Assembly: GCF_011397635.1 (NCBI RefSeq)
Contig: NC_064765.1
Span: 34,752,019-34,816,018 of the forward strand
Reading direction: 5' to 3'
Length of the DNA: 64,000 nt
Origin: Epinephelus fuscoguttatus
Taxonomy: Eukaryota > Chordata > Actinopteri > Perciformes > Serranidae
This document shows, in pieces, positions 21,470-33,261 of the stretch. Made by a program: the position numbers and the translations under genes. The notes below the pieces were generated by a model, which saw nothing but the letters and a program-made list of their open reading frames with translations, did no database searches and was not told the DNA's origin. Numbering within the stretch: the first letter of the stretch is position 1; each line of letters opens with the position of its first letter.

Positions 21470-21999
21470 CATAATTATAAGGCTACGAAAACCAAACGAA
21501 TTTTATTTTATAGCGATTATACACTTGTACAAACATATTAATGGGTAGAATATTCAGATTCAGATTCAGATTGACAATAAACCATGCCAAATATTACACA
21601 CTGGCCCTTTAAACTCTAAACTGCTCAAAAAAGAGGTTTTCAGACAGTTATGAGATATGAGTTGAAGGTACAAATACATCTTTTGAATAAACTGTGTAAA
21701 CTTACTGTCCTATTAGCAACTAAGATAGAGCTTTTATCCCCCTTCAGTTATTGCATAAATGGTGTACAACCCTGAGAACTAAATATAATAGGGAAACTAA
21801 ATGGTTCTGTCTCTTGCATGCATTGTCTTCTTTCAAAATACCTTTTACAGGAAATTTTCCGTTTGCATACAGTCTTTTTCAAAATAAGTGCACCACATCG
21901 GTACAACATCCTGAATTGATGTTTTTTTTTTCCTTCAGCAGCTAATGCATGTGGTTGGATTTGGCAACAAAACATGAAGTTGGGTTACAGCAACAAAGT

Positions 22000-22270
22000 T
22001 ACGTGGTTTAGGTTTGGCTTTATGGTCTTATGGGATGTTAGCACTGCTCTCCCAGGTGAAAGGTGTTTGATGGGTCCATCCACTTTGCTTGGACTTTTGC
22101 AGCCTTAACTTTCGTTTTTGTCCTGCTGCGTTTCCCCGACACCACCAGCCACCATTAAACTATGACAGCGACCAGCTGGTTATCATGCCGACATTCAAGG
22201 ATGGCTTTTTTTGTTGGTGCCTGATGCCGGAAGTCACTGCCCAAGCTCCGGATTTCAATGACTTCAGCGG
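22000..22270 (+). repeat. Dispersed repeat, plus-orientation copy (pair with 34375-34640)
   Basis: Shared blocks, read in this orientation, are ggtttaggttt, ggtgaaag.tg, gatgggtcca, ccttaacttt.gt, ttgtcctgctgc, gcgaccagctg and tcaaggatggcttttttt. The other copy is inverted. Neither has a coding frame. Confidence 0.7.
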
Positions 22271-22279
22271 GAGTCCAGG

Positions 22280-25200
22280 TTGAATCACCATAACATTTTA
22301 ATTGACCTCCATGCTGTTTTCCACTGTGTACTTATCCTGCTTTACCACATGTTCATGACGTTAATGTAACACCAGATAAAGCAGATAGACATATTCATCT
22401 ACTGGCAGTGGGAAAAAATTCTGTTGCCTATTTTTAGCAGCTTTCAAGCATTTAAAAAACTTGCATATATGTGCTTACTTTGGTGGAAAAAGGGTATTGG
22501 GGAATATTTATGACTGACTCCTCCCAGCTGGCTCCAAAGATTTTGCAGGAACCAGGTCATCAAGCTACTCAAACCCCATATTTCACAGATTCATTTTGCT
22601 GTGCCAGTTTCCTCTGTTACTGGTCCATTAGAATTAAATGGCTTGTGAAAGTTCACTGGGATTCATTTCATTGTAAAAAATGTTACATTGCTATCATTCT
22701 GTTTTGGGTCAATTTCATTAAAACAAACAAAAAAACCCCAAATCTTTTTCAACTTGTGGTTCTTCCAGAATTTTGAGTTTGTTTCTTATCTGATCCCATC
22801 GGCACTAATGGGCATACAGCACAGTAGTATTCTGACATAAAGACTGGGCAGCCCAAGCTCCCACTGCCTTCAAAATTATTCCAGTGTTGCTGTTACTCTG
22901 TTGTGGATCTTATGAGTGCAAGAAAAATAAAAAGGTGGACTGTCTCTCCTCAGTAATATGAGAGATGGATCTTTGCATCTTTTTGTCAGGCATAATTTTG
23001 TCTCCCTTCATCATAATAGAATACAACGCCTTTAAATTTGTGTTGATGTTGTCCTTGTTTCAACAATTGTACAGCATGCTGACGGCACTGTTGGATTCCA
23101 CATGGGAAGTCCTTCTCCCTCCCCATAAAGTATTATAAGTGCATGATAGTTGTTCATTTTTACAATTGAGAACAGACAAAAATTTGAACTTGTTGAAAAT
23201 TTTTTACACACTACTGTGTATAGTAATGACAAGAATTAGTTAGACCTTGGCCATTATCTCTGTTGACTGAGGTCAGCATATCATAAATCCATTGGTTGTA
23301 ATATAAGTTTTCACTTTTCCATACACTGGTATGAGTCATCTTGCCAAAAATGATTGCGATAATCAGTGGTATTCCACACCCTGGGATATCATATGAAAAT
23401 GGAAGTTTGATAGATGAGCACAATTTATCTTTTTAATTAAGTTTGTTATGGCAAACTTGTCCTGCATTATGATTGGAACTCATAATAAGATTATGGAATA
23501 TAATAACTGTGTGATTACTGTTGTGAGTTTATTTCTAGACCTTGCTAATTAATTCAGTTTCTATGTACAGGTGATGAAGGTGTATATAAGGTGGATGGAG
23601 AGGGCAAAGAGTGAGTTGCAGCCACCATAGTGTCTCCAGTGATCGCACAGTTGCATTTACTGCAGTGATTTTACACACAAAAACAACATGACAACTAAAG
23701 TTGTACTTGGTGATATATGCACAGTATTAGAAGATATTATTGAAAATTATTAACACTGCCTTCTGCAATTTCAACAGCTGCTGTGCACTTCACAGCTGGC
23801 CACAAGTGTCAGCAGCACAAAGTCTGACCCTGTCTTTAGCGCTTCAGGGGCAGGAAAGTGAGACAGCACAGATGAAATAATGAGCTGAATTTGATTTTAA
23901 ATCTGAGTTAGCTTGATTTTTTTTCCAAAGAAAGGTGCTGATAATTATAAATAACACTGCTACACTGAATGTTCATGATAAAGTGACTCTATACGTTATG
24001 TGTAATATGAAGCGAAATTTAATGTGTGAGCATAATGAACCCTCTCACATTTAATGTCTACAATCTGGTTTGAATTCACCATCTCACCATCTGCAATGCC
24101 AATTTCCCCTGTCTCCAAAATGTTTGTACGCATGGGTCAGAGCTCCCATAGAGGTGCACCCATTCTCCTATCAAGTTTGTTTTTACAGATCACTTTATTA
24201 TTGTAATTGTTTGACAGCCAATAATGACTTACTGAAATGTTACAAATAGCATATTTTAAAAAGATCAAAGACTTGGATACATTATTTTAGTTCCACATGA
24301 TTTGAAATGTTTTGAAATGCAAAAAAAAATCCATGATAACCATAAGATCATTTTTGTCAGTATATATATATTATCTGTATCACCACAGCAGGCTCAGGGA
24401 CACAGGGCTTCACAAGTACCTATAGGCCCAGAAGAGGAGTGGAGCCAGTGTTCTTGGGTTTGCTGCCCTGTGGTAACTATGAAGGACCCACTGAAGGTGA
24501 TGGCTGTCAGTTCATCAACCAGAATGTTGTACACTGCTGCCTCCTCCTGGACAGCCATCAAGCTTATGACACTGAACTGCTGGGGATCGGACTGGCTTCT
24601 TGATAAAATATCCAAACATTGTACTTGCAAGTTATGTAGTGATCAATGGATGTTTGCAAGATCCGTTTTGGCAAGTTGGCACAGTGAATAAAAGGGGTGA
24701 AATCTGCAGGCATAAGAAAAAATTCTGGGCTTCTGGAGCAGCAATGTCACTGTATGGCTACAAAAAGGCTATGAGTATGCAACACTAGGGTGTCGGACAA
24801 GTTTTATGGTCTGCTATTAACAATATCACTCAGTGACCTGTTGTGCAAATCACTGCATAATTTAAACAACTGTATAACCCATAGCCAGCCCATAACCCAT
24901 TTAATGACAGAAGCAGATGCTGATGAAGAATTAATTTTTATATATTTATATGAATGTTTCCTTTCATTACTATGGCAGTTATCACAATTATTGATATTAT
25001 CATATATTTAAAAACTTTTATGCTGTTGCCTGTTTGTGCCCACTCACCAACCTCTGTACATCAGTTCAATTCATAATTGTGTGTACATGTACGCATGTGA
25101 GTTTGTGTGTGTGTCAGCATGTCTTTGTCTGATTCAGACATCCATCTGTATGTTCAATTTGCACAGCATTCAAATAAACACAAGAAGTTTGTGCTCTAGA

Positions 25201-25790
25201 GAAAGGATCAGCGCTCAGTGAATAACCTCCTAAGCCCTATGATAAGCTATTATGGCAAGGCTTAACTATACAGACCAGTGAGCAGTAATAACTAACATGT
25301 CTTTGGGGTCATCGGGTGGGAACCTCCTTTCACCAGTGTTTTGTCTAGTTGGTCCCATGACACCTCCAGGAGGCTAGACAGTGATCTCTGGCATCCCAGA
25401 GCCACTCCCCTAATGCCTGGTCTCACTGCTCCCCGCACCAACCCAATAACCTCCTTTACCTTACTTACACATAGCTTTCTCAGCCCAAATAGCACTGCCA
25501 CCTTCAACCAAACCCAGGCTCCGTACATGCCAGCTCCAGGTAGAGGCCGTGCCGATACTACCTTTCCTAGCACATTCACCATACTCTATTTCACGTTACA
25601 CAGCATAACTCCAATATAAGCTGAAGTTAAAGGAGATAGAGAAGATAAACTCACTCTGCTGCACTGCTTTTAATCTCAGGATAAATAAAGTTCAATTTAA
25701 TCTCATCTTTATTTATTGTATCTTAAACAAATATCCACTGTGTGGGTTCAATAAAGTTTGTTATTTTAACCATATGATTTTCATTTATAG
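22280..25790. other. Intergenic stretch, no gene recognised
   Basis: AT-rich DNA with scattered frames of up to 129 codons. The longest (24302-24691) has overlapping open frames on the other strand, lacks a recognisable domain and shows no splice context. A segment at 25292-25620 is GC-richer and open on both strands, and may be an old repeat. Confidence 0.4.
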
Positions 25791-27460
25791 ATCGGTAGGC
25801 TGTGGGCTGGCCCTGGACATCTGGGGGCCCTAAGCAGGCTAAGTTTCGGGGGCCCTACTTTGCCATAAATAGACAGTTAAGGATACACAAAACTAGATAC
25901 CGTATGCAATTATAAACCTTATGCATTAAATTTTTACCTCTATCAACATGATGGGCCATAATTTACTGCTAACTGAGCACACTCACTGAAACACAGAACT
26001 AACTAACTGCATTTACCTTTTTTACCTTTACTATATGTCTGAATGCTGCTTAGTGTCGAAAATTTTAAAATGGCATTAAACCTGCTTGACCACCAGATGA
26101 CTCCAAACCTTAAGTATTACATAAAATATCTAATGCCCATCTAATGGGCAAAAAAAACTTCAAACTATTCTAACCAGTAACAAATAAATAGGACTAATAT
26201 ACACATTAATTTTTTTTAACATTTAACATTAACATTTTTTTAAATTTTGGAGTCTATTACTTTATATCAGTATCTTAATCATTATATCTTAAAATCATAA
26301 TCATATATCATAAATCGTAATAACATCCATGAACAAGAAGACAGTAATTTTCACTTACCACTGCTTTCATTATCTCTAGTTCCACCACCACCAAAATATT
26401 CAAGTATTCTCTTTGTGAAAAAGTGATATGTTAATGACTTCATTTATCTATTTCAATTACAATTAATTAAATTAATTAATTAATTAATTAAAGCTAAAAG
26501 AAAATTTTACTCACCAATACAGCACAAGTTTATAAAAGATGATTTATTTAATGCTTTAATACTGTTGATATTCTGACCTTCACAGTATGGAGCAGGTAGT
26601 TTTTGAACCTTAATTATTAGACACTATCAAGAAATATGAACCACAGATATGTTGTGCATCCCGACCAACGCTGCTATTAATTTTTTCCATGAATTATACT
26701 GAAAGTGAAGGATGTAACAATCTCGCTGAATGATAAGTTTCAGCATAATCATTTGAAACTCTACACTGTGTGAGTGCATAGTCAAACAACAAAACAACAA
26801 ACTGGTCTGTAAATTTCAAACAGACACTACAAAAAATATATTGCACATGCTAACCTAATCACCCATTCTGGCAAGTGATAAATGTTGCTTTATTTGACTT
26901 TACCTTGAGCTTGTTTGTTTGCCTCTTCGATCTTTTTTTCTTCCTCTTCTCCGCTCCTGAGGGATATGCCCGCTTCGACATCTTCATAGACGGTACTCAG
27001 CATGCTCCGTTCAGTGAACGATACCTGCCCCCTGGTCCATAGGGTCCCCGCCCTGCTAAAGGTCACGTTATGTATGTTGACCATTGATGATGACTCAATA
27101 GACTTTTGGATCAAACAAACATGAAGATCATCACATGCCGCCCTATGAACAAGTAGGCTGCAGTTGATTGTAAATGATGGGGTTGCCAGGTCTGCGCAGA
27201 GGTGTGACAGTCAGGCCTAGTCCACACGGACACGTATACTTCTGAAACCAAAGATTTTCCACACGAGTGGTGTGATAAAAAAAATATGATATCCACACAA
27301 ATCTGCAAAACCCGCTACCAAGTGATGTAATACACATGCCAAAGCAGTAGGTGGCGATGTAACTTCTAACAGAAAGGCCATTTTAACCAATCAGAAGTGA
27401 GAGTCAATACCGGAATAGGGAAGTGCAGAAAATAACAAAAATAGCACTAAACAACCTTAC

Positions 27461-27491
<31 letters not shown>

Positions 27492-27492
27492 T
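27461..27492. repeat. (CTTT)n microsatellite
   Basis: About eight tetranucleotide units just before the Myb-like ORF start. Confidence 0.9.
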
Positions 27493-27502
27493 TTAGCCAA
27501 CA

Positions 27503-28023
27503 ATGGCAAATCGAGGCAGGGCAGAGTCTTTCATGTGGACAGATAGCGAAGTAGAATTGCTCCTCAAGGTAACAAACGAATACAAAGTGGATAAAATACA
27601 AGAAAATGTGGATTGGGAATCTGTTCGGGCAAAGTATGCCGATATTCAAGCTCTCTTCATTGAGCAGTACCGTGAAACATCTGATGACTTTCCTCATCGC
27701 AAGGAGGACATAACCAGGGCCATCATCACCAATAAGCTGAAGCAAATACGGAGCAAATATAGGAATGCAGTAGACAAGGGTCGTAGAAGTGGTTTTGGCA
27801 GAGTGGTTCTTCTATACTTAAAGCTTTGTGAGCAGTATGGGGTGGTTCACCTGTAAACACTGCCATTGTGTCCGGCATAGAAACCTCAGAGAGTGATATT
27901 GATACAGCTTCTCGCCAGAGTTCAAATTCTAGCGTTACCGTTACAGAAACATCCATGGTGTATGAAGAATCAGACGGACCCAGCACTTCATCGGCGGTGA
28001 AGCAGAGAAGAGATCTACTCCAG
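27503..28023 (+). pseudogene. Transposon-associated Myb/SANT-like protein, one frameshift
   Basis: The ATG at 27503 opens a 117-codon frame. It has the motifs FMWTDSEVELLLKVTNEYK, ENVDWESVRAKY and NKLKQIRSKYRNAVDKGRRS, the trihelix-like Myb/SANT architecture seen in multi-copy transposon-associated proteins. After CEQYG (near 27840) a frame change lets the reading continue with SPVNTAIVSGIETSESDID to KQRRDLLQ, where a gtatgt donor follows (from about 28024). Such proteins probably bind transposon ends or escort the transposase to DNA. The frameshift suggests a decayed copy, though a sequencing error is possible. Confidence 0.6.
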
Positions 28024-28798
28024 GTATGTATGTAAGGCCTAATGAAGGAGTTCTTACACTAATGGATATAATGAAAGTACCGTAGGCTAGCTAGCCAATG
28101 CTCGTTGTATACCGTTACATAAGTCTATGTAGTCAATATAGTCAGTCAATTCAGTTTAACGTGCATCCATCTGGGGGGCCCCCTTGTGGCTGCAGGGCCC
28201 TAAGCAGCCGCTCAATTCACTTATAGGGATGGCCGGCTCTGGGTAGGCTAAATAAATTTCTATATAGTGCCCCCTTTTGGCATATAAAAAAACTCCAAAT
28301 GTGGATTTACACTACTGCTGAATTTTATCGTCAAACTGTATTAGATATAATCAGTATATACAGACAATGCTATTTCAGACTATCTGAAGATAGATCACCA
28401 TGAAAAAAATACCCCTATGGCAATTTCTTCTAAAGTGGCCAATAACAGCATACAGTATGTGTCTTAATCAGTGTGAAATTGTCTTAGTGGTGTAAGAATA
28501 TAATCTAAACAAGAAATTTCCCAAGAATTCCTTCATGAAATAAATGAGACTGCATGATATTTACTGACAGCTATGGTTTAATAGCTGAGATGCTGTAAGG
28601 AGAATGTATGCTGATAGAAAATGGCTTAGGCAATAACAACCAGTTAGTCATTCAAACAATGTCATGGCGACTTAGAAATAATATGTCAAACGTATGCCTG
28701 GTTAATGTTCCACAGCGTGGATTTTCCTTTTCAAGTCAGTTATGATCGCATTCTCCTGATACACTGAGCATAGCACAGATAATACCAGTAGCCCATTA

Positions 28799-29484
28799 GT
28801 GGGTGACCATATTTGATTTCCAAAAAAGAGGACACTCGGCCGGCCACAACATAACCTACTTAAATGATACTCGCAGTTTACTCAAAGATGCCTTAACATT
28901 TTAATATATTTAAAATGTATATGTATGGATAGAAAATTCAGTTATATTACAAAATAATATCTTTCACACACACTAGAGTGTGGCGATCCGAGCCCGACGG
29001 TACCCGACAGGTCGGGCCGGGTTTGGTCAAAAATGTAGCTATAAATTGTATTCGGGCTCGGGTCGGATTCGGTCAGCTTTCAGTGAAAATGTAGTGTAAA
29101 AATAAATTAAATCCTATTGTCTGTCCTGTTTATTGCTTGGACAACACCTGAACAGAACACACACAGACACACATTGGCTGTTTGTTTCTACCTCTCTCCT
29201 CGCTGGAAGTCTCAGACCTCCAGCCGCCCGCCTCTGCCTTGATTAAACGCTGAAAATAAAAGAGGGAGACAGGTTTTTTCCTATTTTATCTTATTTTGTT
29301 TTATTTCTCCCTCTCCTCTCGCCAGAAGTGTCGAACCTCCCGCCTCCCGCTCCCGTCTCAAACGCGGAGGTCTCCCTCTCCACAGCTGAGCACCCACCGC
29401 GCATGCCCGGCCTGTTAAATAGCCTGTTAACATAACAACTGTGTGACACAAACTCAGTGCTTTGGTCATTAAATAATGTCGGGC
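28799..29484 (+). mobile_element. hAT-type transposon A copy 2, carrying nested element B; truncated
   Basis: The segment gggtgaccatatttgattt ... attcagttatattac (about 28799-28965) matches the left end of element A. At 28974 a second element (tagagtgtggcgatccgagc) starts and runs to about 29484, where homology to the other B copy ends in tgtcgggct. The right halves of both elements are missing. Confidence 0.65.
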
Positions 29485-29689
29485 TACAAGGCAAAGGAGT
29501 GGGCAGAATATGATCCTATTCTCTGATTATCTGTTCCATTTAGTGATGTGTGAATATAATGATTGCAAATATGAAAGTTATTCTAATGAAAGTTACCAAC
29601 CACAGCGTGAATTGCATTGGATTTGACATTTCTTTTCTGTATTTTATTGTACGTGTATTTCATAATATATTGTTTAATTGTTTTTTGTA

Positions 29690-30122
29690 AGATGCAGAGG
29701 AGTGTGATCCAGTTTGTACTCAAGCACTGCTGGAGAACCTGCCACAACTCCCATCATCTCAAAGCTCTGGACACTTTTACTTTTCATGAGTTGAGGCAGC
29801 TGCTCAGATGGCGTCTGGATGTTCCCCGGGGATGGACGGACTGCCAGCAGAATTTAATAAAAGTTTCTGGTCGATCTTGGAGTGCCTTCAAGTAGGAGAG
29901 CTGCCACTCAGCTGTTGTAGGTCGGTCCTGACACCACTACTTAAGAAAGGGGATTTAAGTGACCTAAAAAATTGGCAGCCAGTTGCATTGCTTTGTGTTG
30001 ACTCTAAAATCTTTTCCAAGAGTCTGGCCAATTGGCTGAAGGGACACTTAGAGAAGATTATACATTATAACAAGGCCTACTGTGTACCAGGTCACTCAAT
30101 TTATGACAACCTGCACCTTTAA
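29690..30122 (+). pseudogene. L1-Tx1-like LINE reverse transcriptase fragment
   Basis: Frames give GMDGLPAEFNKSFW, then LPLSCCRSVLTPLLKKGD and LKNWQPVALLCVDSKIFSKS, ending SIYDNLHL. These are the GIDGLP, KKGD..NWRP and N-terminal palm motifs of L1/Tx1-type reverse transcriptases. Several frameshifts precede it. Another fragment of the same domain follows at about 30470-30650. Confidence 0.75.
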
Positions 30123-30160
30123 TGTAACATGACTTGGACTTGGCAAAACTCTCAGGTGTG

Positions 30161-30434
30161 TCCTCTCACCTCTGCCAAAAGACAATGGCAGGTTTCAGGT
30201 GGAGGGTACTGTACCAAAGAGCTCAGGAGAGCTTCGGTCTTGTTTTCTTCTTCCTCCTCTTTGTTGTCTTCTACTTGTTCTCCTTTTGCTCCTTGTTCTT
30301 CTTCTTCCACCTCTTGTTTTGTTGCCGGTTTTCATCCATTTCCTCTTCTTCTGTGGGAGGTGGTGAAGGAGTGCTCTTAGACGGGACTGTTACCTGCTTC
30401 CTGTCGCCATGCAGTCCTCTCACCTCTGCCAAAA
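30161..30434. repeat. Exact 20-bp direct repeat around a pyrimidine-rich insert
   Basis: tcctctcacctctgccaaaa occurs at 30161-30180 and again at 30415-30434. The 234 bp between are CT-rich (ttcttcctcctctttgttg type), like the large tract at 33.4-34.4 kb. Confidence 0.85.
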
Positions 30435-30469
30435 AAAGGGAAATTTAGAAAATCTGAATATCTTCTTAA

Positions 30470-30650
30470 GAACTGAGACCAGTGGCTCTGCTGTGTGTGG
30501 ACTATAAACTCCTCTCCAAAGTACTTTCAGACAGGCTGAAAAACTTTATGGATTTATTAATTCACAGGGACCAGTCATATTGTGTAGTGGACAGATCTAT
30601 CATGGACAATCTCTTCCTCATGAGGGACTCATGCTCTATAAGGACACAAT
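30470..30650 (+). pseudogene. Second L1-Tx1-like reverse transcriptase fragment
   Basis: ALLCVDYKLLSKVLSDRLKN, then LIHRDQSYCVVDRSI and DNLFLMRD: the same region as the end of the 29.7-30.1 kb fragment but diverged from it. It therefore comes from a different insertion or a duplication. Confidence 0.7.
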
Positions 30651-30779
30651 TGTTTGCTGAAGATGGGTGGTGGGCTGAGCTTTCCAGTGCGGGTTCAGAG
30701 AGGCATGAGGCAGAGGTGTCCTGGCTCTGGAGGAGAGTTGAGAGCTAGACTGTCAGGTGTTATGCGACCGGGTTTGCCA

Positions 30780-31488
30780 CATCGCTCCTCATTGGTGATA
30801 TCTGCTCATGCTTTTACTCCCGTGTTGTCTCTTGTTAATCCAGCAAAGAGAGTTATCATTTCTAACATGGCCCCATTCATCAGAAACAAGTTGTTAGAAA
30901 AGGAACTGGCCCAATATGGGCATTTAGTTACCCAGATTAAAATGATTCCCCTTCCCTATGCTTCAGATAAGTCTCCTCATCTGAAGCATGTCATGTTTTT
31001 CAGGAGACAGGTTCATATGGTGTTAAAAAAGAATGAGGAAAAACTTAACCTGGTCTTTAAGTTCAGAGTTGATGATTTTGACCATACTGTTGATGTTACT
31101 TCTGAGACGATGAAATGTTTTGGATGTGGAACTGAAGGCCATTTGATTCGTTTGAGAGCAGGTGAGCGCCGGTCAGCTGTGACTGACGTGGAGCCACCGC
31201 CTGTGGTAGTGGATGCCGCAGAAGCGTCACTGACATAACTCGATTCACAGAACATGCAGGAGGAAAACAGAATTCAAAGTGAACCAAACGCACAACAAAA
31301 TGCACATTCAAACGCACCACAGAGTGAGGATGATGATGGTTTTTTGAGTCAGCAGGGAGAGCAGGGAGATCAGACCACAGTCAAGGAACAGGCTGGGCAT
31401 TCAGCCACCAGTGTTCTAGATGATGATGATGATGATGATGATGATATAGTGATTAATGATGATGTTCCAAAAGTCATGACTCTTCTGC
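30780..31488 (+). pseudogene. LINE ORF1-like (Tx1-type) protein fragment with zinc knuckle
   Basis: The frame contains SNMAPFIRNKLLEKELAQYG, then LKHVMFFRRQVHMVL, then CFGCGTEGHLIR, a CCHC-like knuckle typical of L1-Tx1 ORF1. A stop follows the knuckle region. An acidic (GAT)n-coded Asp run continues in another frame. A DNA transposon is inserted after 31488. Confidence 0.65.
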
Positions 31489-31492
31489 TTAA

Positions 31493-32638
31493 AGGGAAAT
31501 TTCGATTTATTTCAACCTGTCTCCTATCGTCCTAAATTTGTTTCAAGTGACTAGTGACATAAAAATAATAGTTAGCATGTTAGCCGTTAGCCTAGATACA
31601 GCCGGGGCACATAGTAGCGTCAGACCTGTTAAACATAAGTGAACGGGCAACCTTCAAGTGCAAAGTTAGTCCACTAAGCAAGCTTTTTCTCCACAAAGAC
31701 CGCCTCATATCGTTAGGATAAATGTCAGAGAACATGTAGAAAACAACATGTAAGCGTGTTGTCTTACCTTTCCGGTGTGGTACCATGTTTGTTTACCATT
31801 TAGCTCTGCTTTCCAAAGCGCGGCCGAAATCTCGCGAGAACAAGCAGCAACAGCTGGAAGGCAGAACCGGACAGTAGCCTGAAAAGTTCATTCATTTATT
31901 TTATGAAAGATTTATAGAATAATGGCTGACTTTTTGCCAGACTTCGACTTTGTGGAGGAGGAATTTGATTTTGCAGAGTTTGATGGCCGCCCTTATTTAT
32001 TTGAGCCAGAATACACTGACGAAGAGCTTTGTGAAACTGAAGAACGGAGGAGAGAGAGAGAGAGGCGCAACAGGTAGAGGATGAGAGAGGAGGAATGGCT
32101 GCTGCAAGGCTGCGTAGCTCTGGAGATTGGTGGTGTACCTGTGAATGCTGTGCCCCAGTGCCCACAGAAGAGGAATGTCTCTGTTGCAAGGAATGGGACC
32201 GGTTGCAGCCTTATTTTCAAGGTCTGGATGTGACCAAGGACGAGACACGTCCACCTGGAGTAGTATCCAGCTGGGCTTTATCTAGAACTTGCGAGATATA
32301 TTTCGGCTGCGCTTTGGAAAGCAGAGCTAAATGGTAAACAAACATGGCACCACACCGGTAAGGTAAGACAACACGCTTACATGTCGTTTTCTATATGTTC
32401 TCTGACATTTATCCTAACGATATGAGGCGGTCGTTGTGGAAAAAAAGCTTGTTTAGTGGACTAACTTTGCACTTGAAGGTTGCCCATTCACTTACGTTTT
32501 AACAGGTCTGACGCTACTATGCGCCCTGGCTGTATCTAGGCTAACGGCTAACATGCTAACTATTATTTTTATGTCACTAGTCACTTGAAACAAATTTAGG
32601 ACGATAGGAGACAGGTTGAAATAAACTGAAATTTCCCT
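31493..32638 (+). mobile_element. TTAA-flanked transposon with about 345-bp inverted repeats and P2X7-tail-like ORF
   Basis: TTAA lies at 31489-31492 and 32639-32642. The termini are agggaaatttcgattt... / ...aaatttccct. The inverted repeats extend about 345 bp each (31493 to about 31838 against about 32290 to 32638), including mirrored copies of gtttaccatttagctctgctttcc. The centre holds the YLFEPE/P2X7-tail ORF, whose 3' end runs into the right arm. It is inserted into LINE sequence: ORF1 material to the left, ORF2 material to the right. Confidence 0.8.
31922..32337 (+). pseudogene. Transposon protein with P2X7 C-tail-like cysteine domain, one frameshift
   Basis: The ATG at 31922 gives an acidic N-terminus (MADFLPDFDFVEEEFDF..RPYLFEPEYTDEEL) and a charged ERRRERERR stretch, ending in TAG at 32075-32077. 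A single-nucleotide shift in the agagag run (32049-32062) restores reading into RSSGDWWCTCECCAPVPTEE and CLCCKEWDRLQPYF. This WWC.C..C..PTE.EC.CC pattern matches the cytoplasmic cysteine-rich tail domain of P2X7 receptors, which also circulates in transposon proteins of fish. The function in transposition is unknown. Because of the shift it is probably a pseudogene. Confidence 0.7.
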
Positions 32639-32644
32639 TTAAGG

Positions 32645-33261
32645 GGCTCTGGTCAGATCTAGGTTTCAGAATATCTCTCAGATGGATGCTCCCTCTCACT
32701 TTTTCTTTGGGCTGGAATGAAAGAATGGGCAGAGGAATGCACTCCCTACAGTCTGACACTGGGCAGCTGCTGCAGGAGTCTGCTGAGTAAGGTCAGTGTG
32801 CAGTTGGTTTTTATCAGAAGTTGTTCAGAAGTAAGTTTCTGGAAAATCCAGGGGTGTTACAGTCCCTCCGTGAAGGTCTACCAAAGATCTCTGTGGAGGC
32901 CAATGCACAGCTGGAGGCTGAGATCTCTGCTGAGGAGCTGCATGAGGTGCTGCAGAGCCTGGAGAGTGGGAAGGCCTCCGGCATAGATGGACTGCCAGCA
33001 GACTTCTGTAAGGCTTTCTGGCCTGTCATTGGTGGGGACTTGTTGAGTGTTCTCAGAGACAGTCTGAGCAGGGGGCAGCTGCCTCGAAGCTGCAGGAGGG
33101 CCATCTTCACCCTTCTTCCCAAGAAGGGGGATCTGCAGGACATTAAGAACTGGAGGCCCATGGCGCTGCTTTGCACGGATTACAAGATCCTGTCCAAGGT
33201 GTTGGCCACCAGGATGAGAAAAGTGATGGAGCAAGTCATTCATGTTGACCTGGCAGGCTGA
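32645..33261 (+). pseudogene. L1-Tx1-like ORF2 fragment (pre-RT and N-terminal RT)
   Basis: In shifting frames, FQNISQMDAPSHFFFGLE is followed by a clean 146-codon run from 32821 with SGKASGIDGLPADFCKAFW, LPRSCRRAIFTLLPKKGD and KNWRPMALLCTDYKILSKV. It stops in TGA after the fingers region. The catalytic YxDD block is absent, so it is a truncated copy. Confidence 0.8.

Larger units (their letters stand above)
20409..21608 (+). mobile_element. TTAA-flanked DNA transposon (1.2 kb), YLFEPE-type
   Basis: TTAA at 20405-20408 and 21609-21612 flanks a segment with termini agggccagtgt / acactggccct. Only about 15-20 bp of the ends are inverted repeats. The interior carries a damaged ORF sharing YLFEPE with the protein in the 31493-32638 element. 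TTAA duplication suggests a Kolobok- or piggyBac-type superfamily; no transposase is present. The right part contains an (AT)n run. Confidence 0.7.
25802..28241 (+). mobile_element. DNA transposon with perfect 8-bp target duplication and Myb-like ORF
   Basis: GGTAGGCT occurs immediately on both sides (25794-25801 and 28242-28249). The termini are gtgggctggccc on the left and the complement cagagccggccat on the right, decayed inverted repeats with further ggccctaagcag blocks inside both ends. An 8-bp duplication and a CAGRGC-type terminus fit hAT. The only gene-like content is the Myb-like ORF at 27.5 kb. The gcctagtccacacgg sequence at about 27217 could be the end of a second, nested element that actually carries the ORF. 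Confidence 0.65.

Noticed and set aside
24302..24691. 129-codon frame that might be a gene
   Set aside because: No recognisable domain, overlapping frames on the other strand, no promoter or splice context.
25292..25582. 96-codon minus-strand frame in GC-richer DNA
   Set aside because: Open on both strands and without recognised motifs; possibly an old repeat.
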